A stretch of DNA of 14,514 nucleotides from Hadesarchaea archaeon (GTDB lineage Archaea; Hadarchaeota; Hadarchaeia; Hadarchaeales; Hadarchaeaceae). The stretch spans positions 1 to 14,514 of the forward strand of contig JAOUPD010000020.1 in NCBI GenBank assembly GCA_029880065.1, written 5' to 3'. This document shows positions 1 through 7,061 of this stretch, in pieces. The notes under the pieces were generated by a model. That model did no database searches. It saw only the letters and a list, made by a program, of their open reading frames with translations, and was not told the DNA's origin. The position numbers and the translations under genes are program-made. Position 1 is the first letter of the stretch; every line of letters starts with the position of its first letter.

Positions 1-823
1 CATTATCCTCGCGCGCAATTGTGGTAAGAATAAATAGTCTCTCATCTGCCACAATACTGAAGTTTTCCCCGGGGCGTATATTATCTGTGAAGTCGTAGTA
101 ATCCTGCCAAGTATCCATCTCAATACCGTTAATCAAGAACAGGCGCATACTCGGTTGTATACCCGCGTTTTCCGCTGGAGAGTTTTCACCTGTTCCCAGA
201 ACGTAAACACCAGGACGTGGAACGACTACAATTAGGATGATAGCCAAACAAAGTAGTGCAAAAAGGATATTTGCGAACGACCCCGCGCCGTACACTCTAA
301 GGCGCTGCAGGATGGGCGCTTTCTTCAGACGTTTCTCGTCGGGCTCAACAAATGCCCCTGGAATGATTATGAACACCATGGCTCCCACTGATTTCGTTGG
401 TATCCCCTGCGCTCGAAGCAGGAATCCATGTGAAAACTCGTGTACAATGAGCAAACTGAACATTGCTATCAAACCTTCCCAAAGTGGGATAGTTACTCCC
501 GGTATCACAAGCCTCACGCCAGCGGCAGCGGCCTCTATTTTTGGGTATGTGAGGATAACAACCGCATTTAATATGATGATTACAAACATGAACACCATAA
601 GTCCGAATCCCACAACTGTGGCCGCATTTCCAAAAATGCGCCATCCTCGCTTGTGAGAGCGGCCAACCCGGTCAATGAATTCTAAACCATATTTAGTGCG
701 CCACATCAGCACTCCGGGGGAAATCGCAAAGCCCCGCTTTTCGAGATGATATCGGCGCTTCGCTAGGATTATGAAGCCCCAGAATAGAAGCAGAGCTATA
801 GCAAGTAGCACCCATTCTATCAT
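1..823 (-). CDS. Site-2-type intramembrane metalloprotease (peptidase M50), 3' end cut off
   Basis: Translating the minus strand gives 274 codons that run off the window edge, so the C-terminus is missing. The first 20 residues are a transmembrane helix, and more hydrophobic segments follow at about 65-92, 110-130, 145-157 and 180-202. The zinc motif HEFSHG lies at residues 128-133 (H128, E129, H132). GAFVEPDE and AGSFANI follow, as in archaeal S2P proteins. Residues from about 203 onward look like a PDZ-type insert (GTGENSPAENAGI). The second metal-binding Asp motif of the family (LDG-like) would lie beyond base 1. S2P enzymes cut transmembrane segments of anti-sigma-like or regulatory membrane proteins; the substrate here is unknown. 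I used ATG 823, but an in-frame GTG at 832 lies close to the transcription start expected from the TTTAAA at 856-861 and could be a leaderless start. It is divergent from cutA. Confidence 0.88.
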   Translation of the reverse strand, partial: MIEWVLLAIALLLFWGFIILAKRRYHLEKRGFAISPGVLMWRTKYGLEFIDRVGRSHKRGWRIFGNAATVVGFGLMVFMFVIIILNAVVILTYPKIEAAAAGVRLVIPGVTIPLWEGLIAMFSLLIVHEFSHGFLLRAQGIPTKSVGAMVFIIIPGAFVEPDEKRLKKAPILQRLRVYGAGSFANILFALLCLAIILIVVVPRPGVYVLGTGENSPAENAGIQPSMRLFLINGIEMDTWQDYYDFTDNIRPGENFSIVADERLFILTTIAREDN

Positions 824-855
824 TTGAGTCACTGTAGTCTATAGAAACGACAAAG

Positions 856-861
856 TTTAAA
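856..861. promoter_or_regulatory. Palindromic TATA-like box shared by the divergent S2P and cutA genes
   Basis: TTTAAA reads the same on both strands. It sits about 26-30 bases from the likely starts on either side (GTG 832 or ATG 823 on minus, ATG 892 on plus). That is the archaeal box A to transcription start spacing and implies nearly leaderless mRNAs both ways. It is judged by eye only, and one box may not serve both directions. Confidence 0.45.
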
Positions 862-891
862 CCTCTGTGCTCAGCTCAATTGTTGGAGCAC

Positions 892-1203
892 ATGTTTTCG
901 CTGGTGTTAACAACGGTGAAAAATCGCTCGGAAGCGAAGCGGCTTAGCGAGAAGTTGGTGTCGGAAAAGCTCGCGGCCTGCGTGAGCGCTCTGCCCAGTG
1001 TAAGTTCAACTTACAGATGGCGCGGGAAGCTTGAGCGAACGAGGGAAGTTCTACTCTTGATAAAAACCTCCAACAAAAAACTCGATCGCTTAATTCCGCG
1101 CATCAAAGAATTGCACAGCTATGAGGTGCCCGAAATCTTGGTGGTTCCAATCGAACGCGGGTCAACCGAATATTTAAAATGGATTGATGAAAGTTTGAGG
1201 TGA
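892..1203 (+). CDS. cutA: CutA-family divalent-ion tolerance protein
   Basis: The product is 103 residues, the usual size of CutA1. It opens with the beta strand MFSLVLTTVKNRSEAKRLSEKL and carries the family core: VSEKLAACVS, then STYRWRGKLE, EVLLLIKTS, ELHSYEVPEILVVPI, and a C-terminal YLKWIDESLR. CutA proteins are small cytoplasmic trimers with a ferredoxin-like fold related to PII proteins. They were linked to copper tolerance in E. coli, but their role in archaea is unsettled. In-frame TTG codons lie at 880 and 883. I chose ATG 892 because the protein then starts where homologues do and because the TTTAAA box about 30 bases upstream predicts a short leader. The stop overlaps the ATG of a short reading frame at 1203 (TGATG). 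Confidence 0.93.
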   Translation: MFSLVLTTVKNRSEAKRLSEKLVSEKLAACVSALPSVSSTYRWRGKLERTREVLLLIKTSNKKLDRLIPRIKELHSYEVPEILVVPIERGSTEYLKWIDESLR

Positions 1204-1268
1204 TGCTGATGAATTTCTCGCTCTCAGAAAAAACCTTCTTGGTAGGCGACCGTAGCGCAGGGCTTTGA
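1203..1268 (+). CDS. Possible 21-codon leader peptide between cutA and the nucleotidyltransferase gene
   Basis: An ATG at 1203 overlaps the cutA stop (TGATG). It opens a 21-codon frame that ends with TGA at 1266-1268, one base before the ATG of the next gene (TGATATG). In-frame ATGs occur at 1203 and 1209. The peptide has no recognisable domain. The arrangement would allow ribosomes to pass from cutA through the short frame to the nucleotidyltransferase, which has no clear Shine-Dalgarno site of its own. It may equally be chance; the overlapping start and near-touching stop are the only support. Confidence 0.25.
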   Translation: MLMNFSLSEKTFLVGDRSAGL

Positions 1269-1269
1269 T

Positions 1270-1971
1270 ATGGTCAAGCCAGTTCACGCCGCCGATGTTG
1301 CCGAAGTTGTGTATAACGAAGAGCGCTGGCAACTTTTCAAGGGTCTACGAACGCGCGCGCTGGAATTGATGGAATCCTTAGTGAAGCGAGGGTTTAATCC
1401 GATCGTCCACGGGAGCGTCGCCCGAGGTGATGTCAGCAAAGGTAGCGATATAGATGTTTTTCTCCCTTACGTCGTGCCATCCTACAAGATTGAGATAGCC
1501 CTTCACGAGGCCAAGTTCGAGCCGATGAGGCGGGAGATAGTCATGGCAACCCCTTGGCAGCTCCCGAAGGCGCATATTTACATCGAAGAAGACCGTTCGA
1601 TAACCTTCCCGCTTGTGGGGCCAAAAAAACTAGAGGCTGAGTTCTATTATTTCGGGGGCGCGGTGAACCTTGAGCAAGTCAGGCAAACAGTTCGCGTGCC
1701 GGGTGTCGACAAGCGCCTGATGTTGATCGAGCCTACACCACGAGGGCACGTCGAAAGTCCAGTTATTGGTAAAGAAGCTGAGGCGGCGAAGCGTGTCAAT
1801 GTTAGCTTGGGGATCGTTCGGGAGCGCGTGCAAGTCCTAACCCGTAGGGAAGATGTAGGCCATACCGGAATTTTTATTCAACGCGCACTTTTGCCGGATG
1901 AAAGCTTTGAGGAGGTTTTCAAGCGGTTGGTGGAGAGCCATCCGGAGATGAAAGTTCGACTCAAGAAGTAA
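1270..1971 (+). CDS. Archaeal nucleotidyltransferase-fold protein (Pol-beta superfamily)
   Basis: The 233-residue protein has the Pol-beta-type nucleotidyltransferase signature GSVARGDVSKGSDIDVFL at residues 48-65. The glycine-serine loop is followed by the metal-binding pair D60 and D62. A third acidic residue could come from the LEAEFYYFGG segment at 121-130. The C-terminal half contains GHVESPVIGKE and an Arg/Val-rich helix and looks like the conserved C-terminal part of an archaeal 'predicted nucleotidyltransferase' family (my guess is COG1665). That family's reaction is not known to me; superfamily members transfer a nucleoside monophosphate to RNA, protein or small molecules. ATG 1270 is the earliest possible start because the frame is closed by TAG at 1243-1245. 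It probably shares the cutA transcript, and its last 11 bases overlap the 3' end of lysS. Confidence 0.85.
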   Translation: MVKPVHAADVAEVVYNEERWQLFKGLRTRALELMESLVKRGFNPIVHGSVARGDVSKGSDIDVFLPYVVPSYKIEIALHEAKFEPMRREIVMATPWQLPKAHIYIEEDRSITFPLVGPKKLEAEFYYFGGAVNLEQVRQTVRVPGVDKRLMLIEPTPRGHVESPVIGKEAEAAKRVNVSLGIVRERVQVLTRREDVGHTGIFIQRALLPDESFEEVFKRLVESHPEMKVRLKK

Positions 1972-3550
1972 CTTCCTTAAGGCGCGAGATGACGAACTCC
2001 TTATCAAGAACCGATATGAAGCTGCCTGCTCGGGGGCCGGACTCCCGACCCAGCAAGACGAGATAAATAGCTTTGAATAACTCGGGTACTTTTAGACCGA
2101 TTTTCTGGGCAAGTTGGTAGATGTGGTTGTGAAGTTCGACCGGAGTGAAATCGCGCGAAGATATATCGGCAGCCAACTGCGTTAAGCCCTGTTTTTGTTT
2201 TTGGGTGAGGCGCCGTGCAGCTTCGGCAGGCAGGGTTTCAGCAACTTTGAACCGCAATCGCTCGGGCGCATGTTTCGGCACCCAATTTTGCGCACAACTC
2301 AAGCGGCGGAGGGCTAGTTTAATATCAAATTCGCTTGGGTCCGTTAGCATTCCTCTGGAAGTTAAAACTTTGATTGTCTGCTTTTCATCTCGCATAACTT
2401 GGCTCAGCACCGCAGCAAATCTGAATGGCACACGTTGCACAGGTCGCTTTGGCGTTTCGTGAAGCTGGGAAATCTGGTAGATGCGCCTGAACTGTTCCTT
2501 TTTTCGGGCACCCACTTCCACCATGCCGAAGTAAACCTGCTCCATGAGGTCGTACTCATCGTAAAGGTCCAGCAGCGCTAGCCCTGGGTCGAAATCCTTG
2601 GCCTTCATAGGTTTACTCCTAAAGATGAAGTAGCGCAGAAGCTCAGGCTCGGCTATCTCCAGCCATTGGGGAAGTGTGAACACAACTCCTTTCGAAGAAG
2701 ACATCTGCATGCCCTTGAGGCTGACCCATTCATAGGGCACGGGATAAGGGGCTTTGTATCCGAAAACTTGTTTTGCGATTAATTTGCCCGTATCGTAACT
2801 TCCACCAACGACCGCATGATCCTTGCCGAAAGGCTCGCAAGTGACGCCGAGCAACTTCCAGCGCGCGGGCCACTCCACCCGCCAAGTCAGTTTACCCTGG
2901 CCTTTGGTGAAATCGGCCTCACCCTCATAACCACAGCCGTCAACGTAGTCAGATTCCTCGCACCTATAACTTACGTAGTTATCGTGCCAGCTGTACGATC
3001 GAGTAGTTGCAAGCTTACCGCATCTCTCGCACAATGCATCATAAGGTAGCCAGTCCTCAGGCAATGATTTGGAACGGTATCGGTTGAGGATCGCGCGAAT
3101 TTTGTCGGCTTTCTCGAGGGCGATTCGGATTGGGCCCGCCATCTCCCCACTTCGATAAATTTCTGCACCTGAGTAAACCTTCACATCGACTCCGAAATCG
3201 TCGAGTGATTCGATGAATGGGCGCGCAAAGTAATCGACGAAGTTTTTGTACTTAGGGTCGGGCGAGGGGATATCGATGTAGGGCACACCCAGGTACTGCT
3301 TATATCTCTCAGCCAACTCACCCTCGTTCAACGGCCAAGGTATCCGGCGCATGGGGTCGAAATCGTCGGCGTACCAAAAAGCTTCCCCTTCTCCCCCTAA
3401 CTCCTCAAGCGCCCTTCGGACCCCGTCAGCTATGAAGACATCATTACAATGACCGATGTGGATGTGGCCGGAAACGGAGATTCCGCTGGCGATAACGTGT
3501 GTTTTGCTCTGTTTGAGCAAGGTTTTTGCGACGCGGTCTATCCAGTGCAT
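1961..3550 (-). CDS. lysS: Lysyl-tRNA synthetase, class I
   Basis: This 529-residue protein matches the length and layout of archaeal class I LysRS. This enzyme charges tRNA-Lys with lysine using ATP in the cytoplasm and is unrelated to the class II bacterial enzyme. The HIGH motif is at 31-34 (ISVSGHIHIGHCND). The KMSKS-type loop is at 283-288 (MSSSKG). A four-cysteine zinc ribbon is visible at C174, C177, C197 and C206. AFWYADDFDPMR at 57-68 and CEPFGKDHAVVGGSYDTG near 238-255 are further class I LysRS signatures. The C-terminal 200 residues form the helical anticodon-binding part. The ATG start is typical. The gene is divergent from the aminotransferase, with an AT-rich element (3563-3570) between them, and converges with an 11-base overlap on the nucleotidyltransferase gene. 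Confidence 0.96.
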   Translation of the reverse strand: MHWIDRVAKTLLKQSKTHVIASGISVSGHIHIGHCNDVFIADGVRRALEELGGEGEAFWYADDFDPMRRIPWPLNEGELAERYKQYLGVPYIDIPSPDPKYKNFVDYFARPFIESLDDFGVDVKVYSGAEIYRSGEMAGPIRIALEKADKIRAILNRYRSKSLPEDWLPYDALCERCGKLATTRSYSWHDNYVSYRCEESDYVDGCGYEGEADFTKGQGKLTWRVEWPARWKLLGVTCEPFGKDHAVVGGSYDTGKLIAKQVFGYKAPYPVPYEWVSLKGMQMSSSKGVVFTLPQWLEIAEPELLRYFIFRSKPMKAKDFDPGLALLDLYDEYDLMEQVYFGMVEVGARKKEQFRRIYQISQLHETPKRPVQRVPFRFAAVLSQVMRDEKQTIKVLTSRGMLTDPSEFDIKLALRRLSCAQNWVPKHAPERLRFKVAETLPAEAARRLTQKQKQGLTQLAADISSRDFTPVELHNHIYQLAQKIGLKVPELFKAIYLVLLGRESGPRAGSFISVLDKEFVISRLKEVTS

Positions 3551-3562
3551 GTAACCAAGTAG

Positions 3563-3570
3563 ATTTAATA
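3563..3570. promoter_or_regulatory. AT-rich box between divergent lysS and aminotransferase genes
   Basis: ATTTAATA lies about 17 bases (from its centre) from both annotated start codons, in a 33-base divergent spacer. It is the only TATA-like element there. A start of transcription about 26 bases away on the plus strand would fall near 3593, just downstream of ATG 3584. That makes GTG 3596 or TTG 3602 possible true starts of the aminotransferase. Confidence 0.35.
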
Positions 3571-3583
3571 TTGTACACCTAAA

Positions 3584-4759
3584 ATGCTAGCGGGTGTGAG
3601 ATTGAGGCCAGCCAAGCGTATGAAAGAAATCCCTCCCTCAAGCACGTTTAAAGTTTTGAACCTCGCCAAGGAACTCGAGCGCCAAGGAAAGGATATCGTC
3701 CACATGGAGGTTGGCGAGCCAGATTTTGATACGCCGGCCCACATCAAGCGGGCCGCGGAGGAGGCCCTCGCGCGCGGGATGACAAAATATACGCCGAGTG
3801 CAGGCCTGCCCGAGTTACGTGAAGCGATCACGGAGCACTTAGCCACGAAGGGCATTTCCACGGATGCAAAAAACGTGATAGTTACTCCGGGAGCGAAACA
3901 CGCTATCTTCTGTACCTTGGCCGCAACGCTTGACCCCGGAGACGAAGTGATAATTCCCAGCCCGTGTTGGACTTACGAAGCCATGGTGCGGATAGTTGGG
4001 GGTAAACCTGTGTTCATAGAGAGTAAACAATCTGATGAGTTCAAGGTGAAGGTAGAACATGTGCAAGAGGCGCTAACTGACAATACACGGATGATCTTGC
4101 TCAACTATCCTAACAACCCAACTGGCGCGGTCATGCAAAAAAAAGACCTTCAGTCCATCATTGATCTTGCCATCAATCACGATATTTGGATACTATCCGA
4201 CGAGATTTACGATTGTTTGGTGTACGAAGGAAAACACGTGAGCGTGATGTCGCTGCCAAACACGGCTGAGCGCACGATTTACATCAACGGTTTTTCGAAA
4301 GCTTATGCGATGACAGGCTGGCGTCTGGGCTACGCGGTTGCACCGGTCGAATTGATCGCGGAGATAAACAAAATACAGCAGGCATCGACAACGTGCGCAG
4401 CGGGGTTTGTACAAGCCGCGGGCGTAGCGGCTCTGCGCGGTCCTCAGGATTGCGTCCGTGAGATGCGTGATGAATATCGAAAGCGTCGAGATGTAATCGT
4501 CAATGGGCTAAACTCGATTGATGGATTTGAATGCATAAAGCCTGCGGGTGCCTTCTACGCATTCCCCAGAATCAAAAAACCGGGAATTTCATCCTTAGAT
4601 TTTTGCGAATTCCTGTTGCGCGAGGCAGGCGTTGCCGCGGTGCCCGGCAGCGGCTTCGGTCCCTACGGTGAGGGGCATGCGCGTTTCAGCTATGCCACTT
4701 CGATACAGAATATCCAACGGGGGCTAGATCAGATGGGGGATACTCTTGCGAGACGTTAG
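3584..4759 (+). CDS. PLP-dependent class I/II aminotransferase (aspartate aminotransferase-like)
   Basis: The 391-residue protein has the full set of fold-type I aminotransferase landmarks. These are VGEPDFDTP at 43-51, NYPNNPTG at 174-181 (N177 contacts PLP), SDEIYD at 205-210 (D206 to the pyridine nitrogen), SKAYAMTGWRLGY at 238-250 (K239 forms the Schiff base) and ARFSYA at 366-371 (R367 binds the substrate carboxylate). It resembles archaeal aspartate aminotransferases that exchange amino groups between amino acids and 2-oxo acids. The precise substrate cannot be read from the sequence. The N-terminus before RMKEIPPSS is a few residues longer than usual, so GTG 3596 or TTG 3602 could be the real start. 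No sign of damage. The response regulator follows on the same strand after 38 bases but has its own promoter-like box. Confidence 0.94.
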   Translation: MLAGVRLRPAKRMKEIPPSSTFKVLNLAKELERQGKDIVHMEVGEPDFDTPAHIKRAAEEALARGMTKYTPSAGLPELREAITEHLATKGISTDAKNVIVTPGAKHAIFCTLAATLDPGDEVIIPSPCWTYEAMVRIVGGKPVFIESKQSDEFKVKVEHVQEALTDNTRMILLNYPNNPTGAVMQKKDLQSIIDLAINHDIWILSDEIYDCLVYEGKHVSVMSLPNTAERTIYINGFSKAYAMTGWRLGYAVAPVELIAEINKIQQASTTCAAGFVQAAGVAALRGPQDCVREMRDEYRKRRDVIVNGLNSIDGFECIKPAGAFYAFPRIKKPGISSLDFCEFLLREAGVAAVPGSGFGPYGEGHARFSYATSIQNIQRGLDQMGDTLARR

Positions 4760-4793
4760 TTTAAATACAATAAAAAAAATTTATATTAGGTGA
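4760..4793 (+). promoter_or_regulatory. TATA-like box and Shine-Dalgarno site of the response regulator gene
   Basis: TTTAAATA at 4760-4767 begins directly after the aminotransferase stop and would place transcription start near 4790. AGGTGA at 4788-4793 lies four bases before ATG 4798 and matches the archaeal anti-Shine-Dalgarno. The two signals together suggest a separate, short-leader transcript for the regulator. Confidence 0.5.
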
Positions 4794-4797
4794 AAAA

Positions 4798-5166
4798 ATG
4801 CCGAATAAGATAATGATTGTCGATGATGAGCCTAACATTTGTGAAGCGGTAAAAATTACTCTGGAGGCCGAAGGGTTCAAAGTGCTGACCGCGTTAAGTG
4901 GTCAAGAATGTTTGGATAAATTGAAAAATGAATCGGTTGATTTAATCTTAATGGATTTCTTTATGCCCGAGATGAATGGTAGGGAACTGTGTGCAAGAAT
5001 TAGAAAAGATCCCAGATTAGTGTCCCTCCCGGTAGTATTTCTCACCGTTGCGCAATTTGGCGGGATAGGAAAGGAGAAGTTACGTAAATTGAATATCGCA
5101 GATTACATAGCGAAGCCATTTGATAACGAGGATTTAGTCAAAACTGTAAAGAAGATTTGTAGATAA
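4798..5166 (+). CDS. Single-domain response regulator (CheY-like receiver)
   Basis: The 122 residues are exactly one receiver domain with no output domain. The acidic pocket is D9/D10 (IMIVDDEP), the phosphoacceptor is D53 in LILMDFFMP, the conserved threonine is T83 in VFLTVA, and the lysine is K106 in YIAKPF with Y103 three residues before it. All catalytic and switch residues are present, so it should accept phosphate from a histidine kinase. With no DNA-binding domain it must act by protein contact, as CheY or Spo0F do. The nearest kinase in the window is at 10039-11976 on the same strand, separated by the GH3/7TM-DUF835/UbiA unit. Pairing with that kinase is an inference. Base composition changes here: this gene is clearly AT-richer than the aminotransferase before it. 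Confidence 0.95.
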   Translation: MPNKIMIVDDEPNICEAVKITLEAEGFKVLTALSGQECLDKLKNESVDLILMDFFMPEMNGRELCARIRKDPRLVSLPVVFLTVAQFGGIGKEKLRKLNIADYIAKPFDNEDLVKTVKKICR

Positions 5167-5427
5167 AAAGAAAATTGGAAATTTCAGGTTACCGTTTGTG
5201 AGCAAAGGGTTAGGCACGGCGCTACCGCTCGGGTCGATTCGAGGAGCTTGACCTGATTTGCAGTAGCGTGTTTATTCTAGGCTTTGGTTCAATTTTGAGA
5301 TAATTAGCGTCGATTTTACCAAAAATTTGTTTAAATTTTGGCAATTGGTAATTAAAACGCATTTTGGAGGGGGGTTATCTGCGTTATATGAGGCTTTAAA
5401 AGGGTAAAAATAGATGTTATTTGAAAT
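5167..5427. other. Spacer of about 260 bases without a convincing gene
   Basis: The first part (about 5200-5260) is locally GC-rich and includes a small hairpin-forming stretch (CTCG and CGAG flanking GGTCGATT near 5228-5243). It does not fold as a tRNA. The middle holds the inverted repeat at 5316-5351, and the end holds the promoter of the GH3-like gene. I see no open frame of useful size; a 17-codon GTG frame starting near 5198 has no support. Confidence 0.4.
5316..5351. repeat. Nested inverted repeat upstream of the GH3-like gene
   Basis: TTACCAA at 5316-5322 is matched by TTGGTAA at 5345-5351. Inside it, CCAAAAATTT at 5319-5328 can pair with AAATTTTGG ending at 5341. The two pairings compete for the same left arm. 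It lies about 45-80 bases upstream of the TATA-like box at 5395, so it may be a regulator binding dyad rather than an RNA structure. Confidence 0.45.
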
Positions 5428-5435
5428 GAGGTGAT
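5395..5435 (+). promoter_or_regulatory. TATA-like box and GAGGTGAT Shine-Dalgarno site of the GH3-like gene
   Basis: TTTAAAA at 5395-5401 predicts transcription from about 5424. GAGGTGAT at 5428-5435 is a perfect archaeal ribosome-binding site, and four bases later comes TTG 5440. This decides the start: the GTG at 5431 lies inside the Shine-Dalgarno sequence itself and is unlikely to be used. Confidence 0.6.
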
Positions 5436-5439
5436 TGGG

Positions 5440-7050
5440 TTGAAGGAAGGTGAAGAACTCTGGAGGAAATACTGCTCTTTCTTCGACAAGCCGTTTTCGG
5501 AGCAGGTAGAATACAACAATAATCAAATGCAAAAATACTTTGAAAAATGGAAGAAGACGAAAATGGCAAAAAAACTGTGCCCGAAAGGAGCAAAGAAGCT
5601 GGAGGACGTGCCATTAACGACTTATGATGATTATCCGATACTCCACGACTTCGGGGCTAGAATAGAAAGATTAAGTGAAACTGTGCCGAGAAGGAAAGGA
5701 GAATCACTGTGGAACTATTACGATAGAATTAGTAGAAAAGCGGTACCAATGCTTGATGGGTGGATGGTGGATGAGTACGCTTTTTGCGCAAAGACCAGTG
5801 GCACGACTGGTGAGAGCAAGTGGTTTGCGCACGGTAAAGAGTTTTGGGAAAATTGTAGGAATAGCATCATGGCTGCGACTGTCATCGCTTGCACCGACGA
5901 GCGGGGCACGACAAAGATAAAAAAAGGCGATAAAGTACTGAACGTCGGCCCTCCTGTACCATACATAAGCGGGTATATTGTCGTACACAGTTTAGGTTTT
6001 CTAAAGCCTATCCCACCACTTGAGGTCACAGATAATATCCTAAATTTTAGAAAAAAGGTCATGCTTGGACTCAAAGCGATAGAAAAGGGCACGAGGATAG
6101 ATTACTTTGGCGGCCTACCAGCAGGAATACATCTTACTTATGAATACCTTTCAGACAAGGAATCATTTTTCAAAGAGTACTACCAGTCGATGAATTTTGG
6201 TTTTCTGAAATTGATCATGTTTATCATTTGGCTTAAGTGTAAAATAAGAGGTAAAAAATGTAAAAAGATAAGCGAATTGATGCCCCTAAAAGGCATAGCT
6301 GGTGGAGGGGTTGACCTTAAGCTTTATCTCGATTTTTTTAAAGATGAGCTTGGTGTAGAATATTTAAATGACTACGGTAGTACGGAATTGGGCTTCGGAG
6401 CACATGGACGTCCCGATAGAAAATCGGACTTGGTGTTTGACTTAAGAACTGGCTTCTATGAATTTCTTAACGAAAAAGGAGAAATTAAAAAAATAGACGA
6501 GCTATCAAAAGGCAATGTTTACGAAGTTGTAGGAACACCCTTTGGCTCTACGCTCATACGATATCGAATTGGCGATTTACTAAAATTAATAGATTTCCAA
6601 GATGGAAACCCGATTTTTGATTTTGCGGGTAGAACCGTAGACATCTTGAATGTTTACGGCTGGTTTAGGATGACCCATGATATAGCGCTAAATGCACTAA
6701 AAAGAGCGGGGCTCTCATCAACAGATAAGTGGGCCATAATCAAAGATGTAAAACCCAAGGAAAAAATTCGTGTTCTGATGGAAAACACATGGCAATACTC
6801 GGAGAGGGAGGCTGAAAAACGTATCTTTAATGCGTTAGTTGAAACTTATTCCGATTTTAATGATTATATAAAAGGCTTTAAAATAAAAGATCCTTCTGAA
6901 GTTGTAAAGGTAGAGTACCTGAGAAAAGGTGCGTTTCTGAGGTATACTATGAAAAAATCAAAAGATGGGTCAGCAATGGGCCAGATAAAACCACCCAAAA
7001 TTATTCCACCAGAAAAGATTGAAGTTGCGGATATGTTGAGGGGGGTGTAA
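5440..7050 (+). CDS. GH3-like adenylate-forming enzyme (acyl-acid activating, ANL-related)
   Basis: The protein is 536 residues from TTG 5440. Its ATP-binding loop is TSGTTGESK at 119-127, with NDYGSTELGFG at 310-320. Next come YEVVGTPFGSTLIRYRIGD at 361-379 (D379 is the likely ribose ligand) and a C-terminal lobe ending in GSAMGQIKPPKIIPPEKI. The YEVV...RYRIGD block and the closing QIKPPK region resemble the GH3 family. In plants GH3 enzymes activate carboxylic hormones as acyl-adenylates and conjugate them to amino acids; prokaryotic members are mostly uncharacterised. A generic phenylacetate-CoA ligase-like activity is the alternative. It is probably cytoplasmic, although residues 253-265 form a short hydrophobic stretch. 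The 7TM-DUF835 gene follows after 11 bases, so they should be co-transcribed. AT-rich composition contrasts with the genes before 4760. Confidence 0.85.
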   Translation: MKEGEELWRKYCSFFDKPFSEQVEYNNNQMQKYFEKWKKTKMAKKLCPKGAKKLEDVPLTTYDDYPILHDFGARIERLSETVPRRKGESLWNYYDRISRKAVPMLDGWMVDEYAFCAKTSGTTGESKWFAHGKEFWENCRNSIMAATVIACTDERGTTKIKKGDKVLNVGPPVPYISGYIVVHSLGFLKPIPPLEVTDNILNFRKKVMLGLKAIEKGTRIDYFGGLPAGIHLTYEYLSDKESFFKEYYQSMNFGFLKLIMFIIWLKCKIRGKKCKKISELMPLKGIAGGGVDLKLYLDFFKDELGVEYLNDYGSTELGFGAHGRPDRKSDLVFDLRTGFYEFLNEKGEIKKIDELSKGNVYEVVGTPFGSTLIRYRIGDLLKLIDFQDGNPIFDFAGRTVDILNVYGWFRMTHDIALNALKRAGLSSTDKWAIIKDVKPKEKIRVLMENTWQYSEREAEKRIFNALVETYSDFNDYIKGFKIKDPSEVVKVEYLRKGAFLRYTMKKSKDGSAMGQIKPPKIIPPEKIEVADMLRGV

Positions 7051-7061
7051 CCTTACCAAGT

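Noticed and set aside
237..656. A 139-codon plus-strand frame
   Set aside because: It lies opposite the M50 protease gene, whose HEFSHG and PDZ region are unmistakable on the minus strand; the plus frame has no recognisable domain.
5195..5265. Possible tRNA or structured RNA in the GC-rich part of the spacer
   Set aside because: A GGTCGATT loop is reminiscent of a T arm, but no acceptor stem, anticodon arm or CCA end can be fitted around it.
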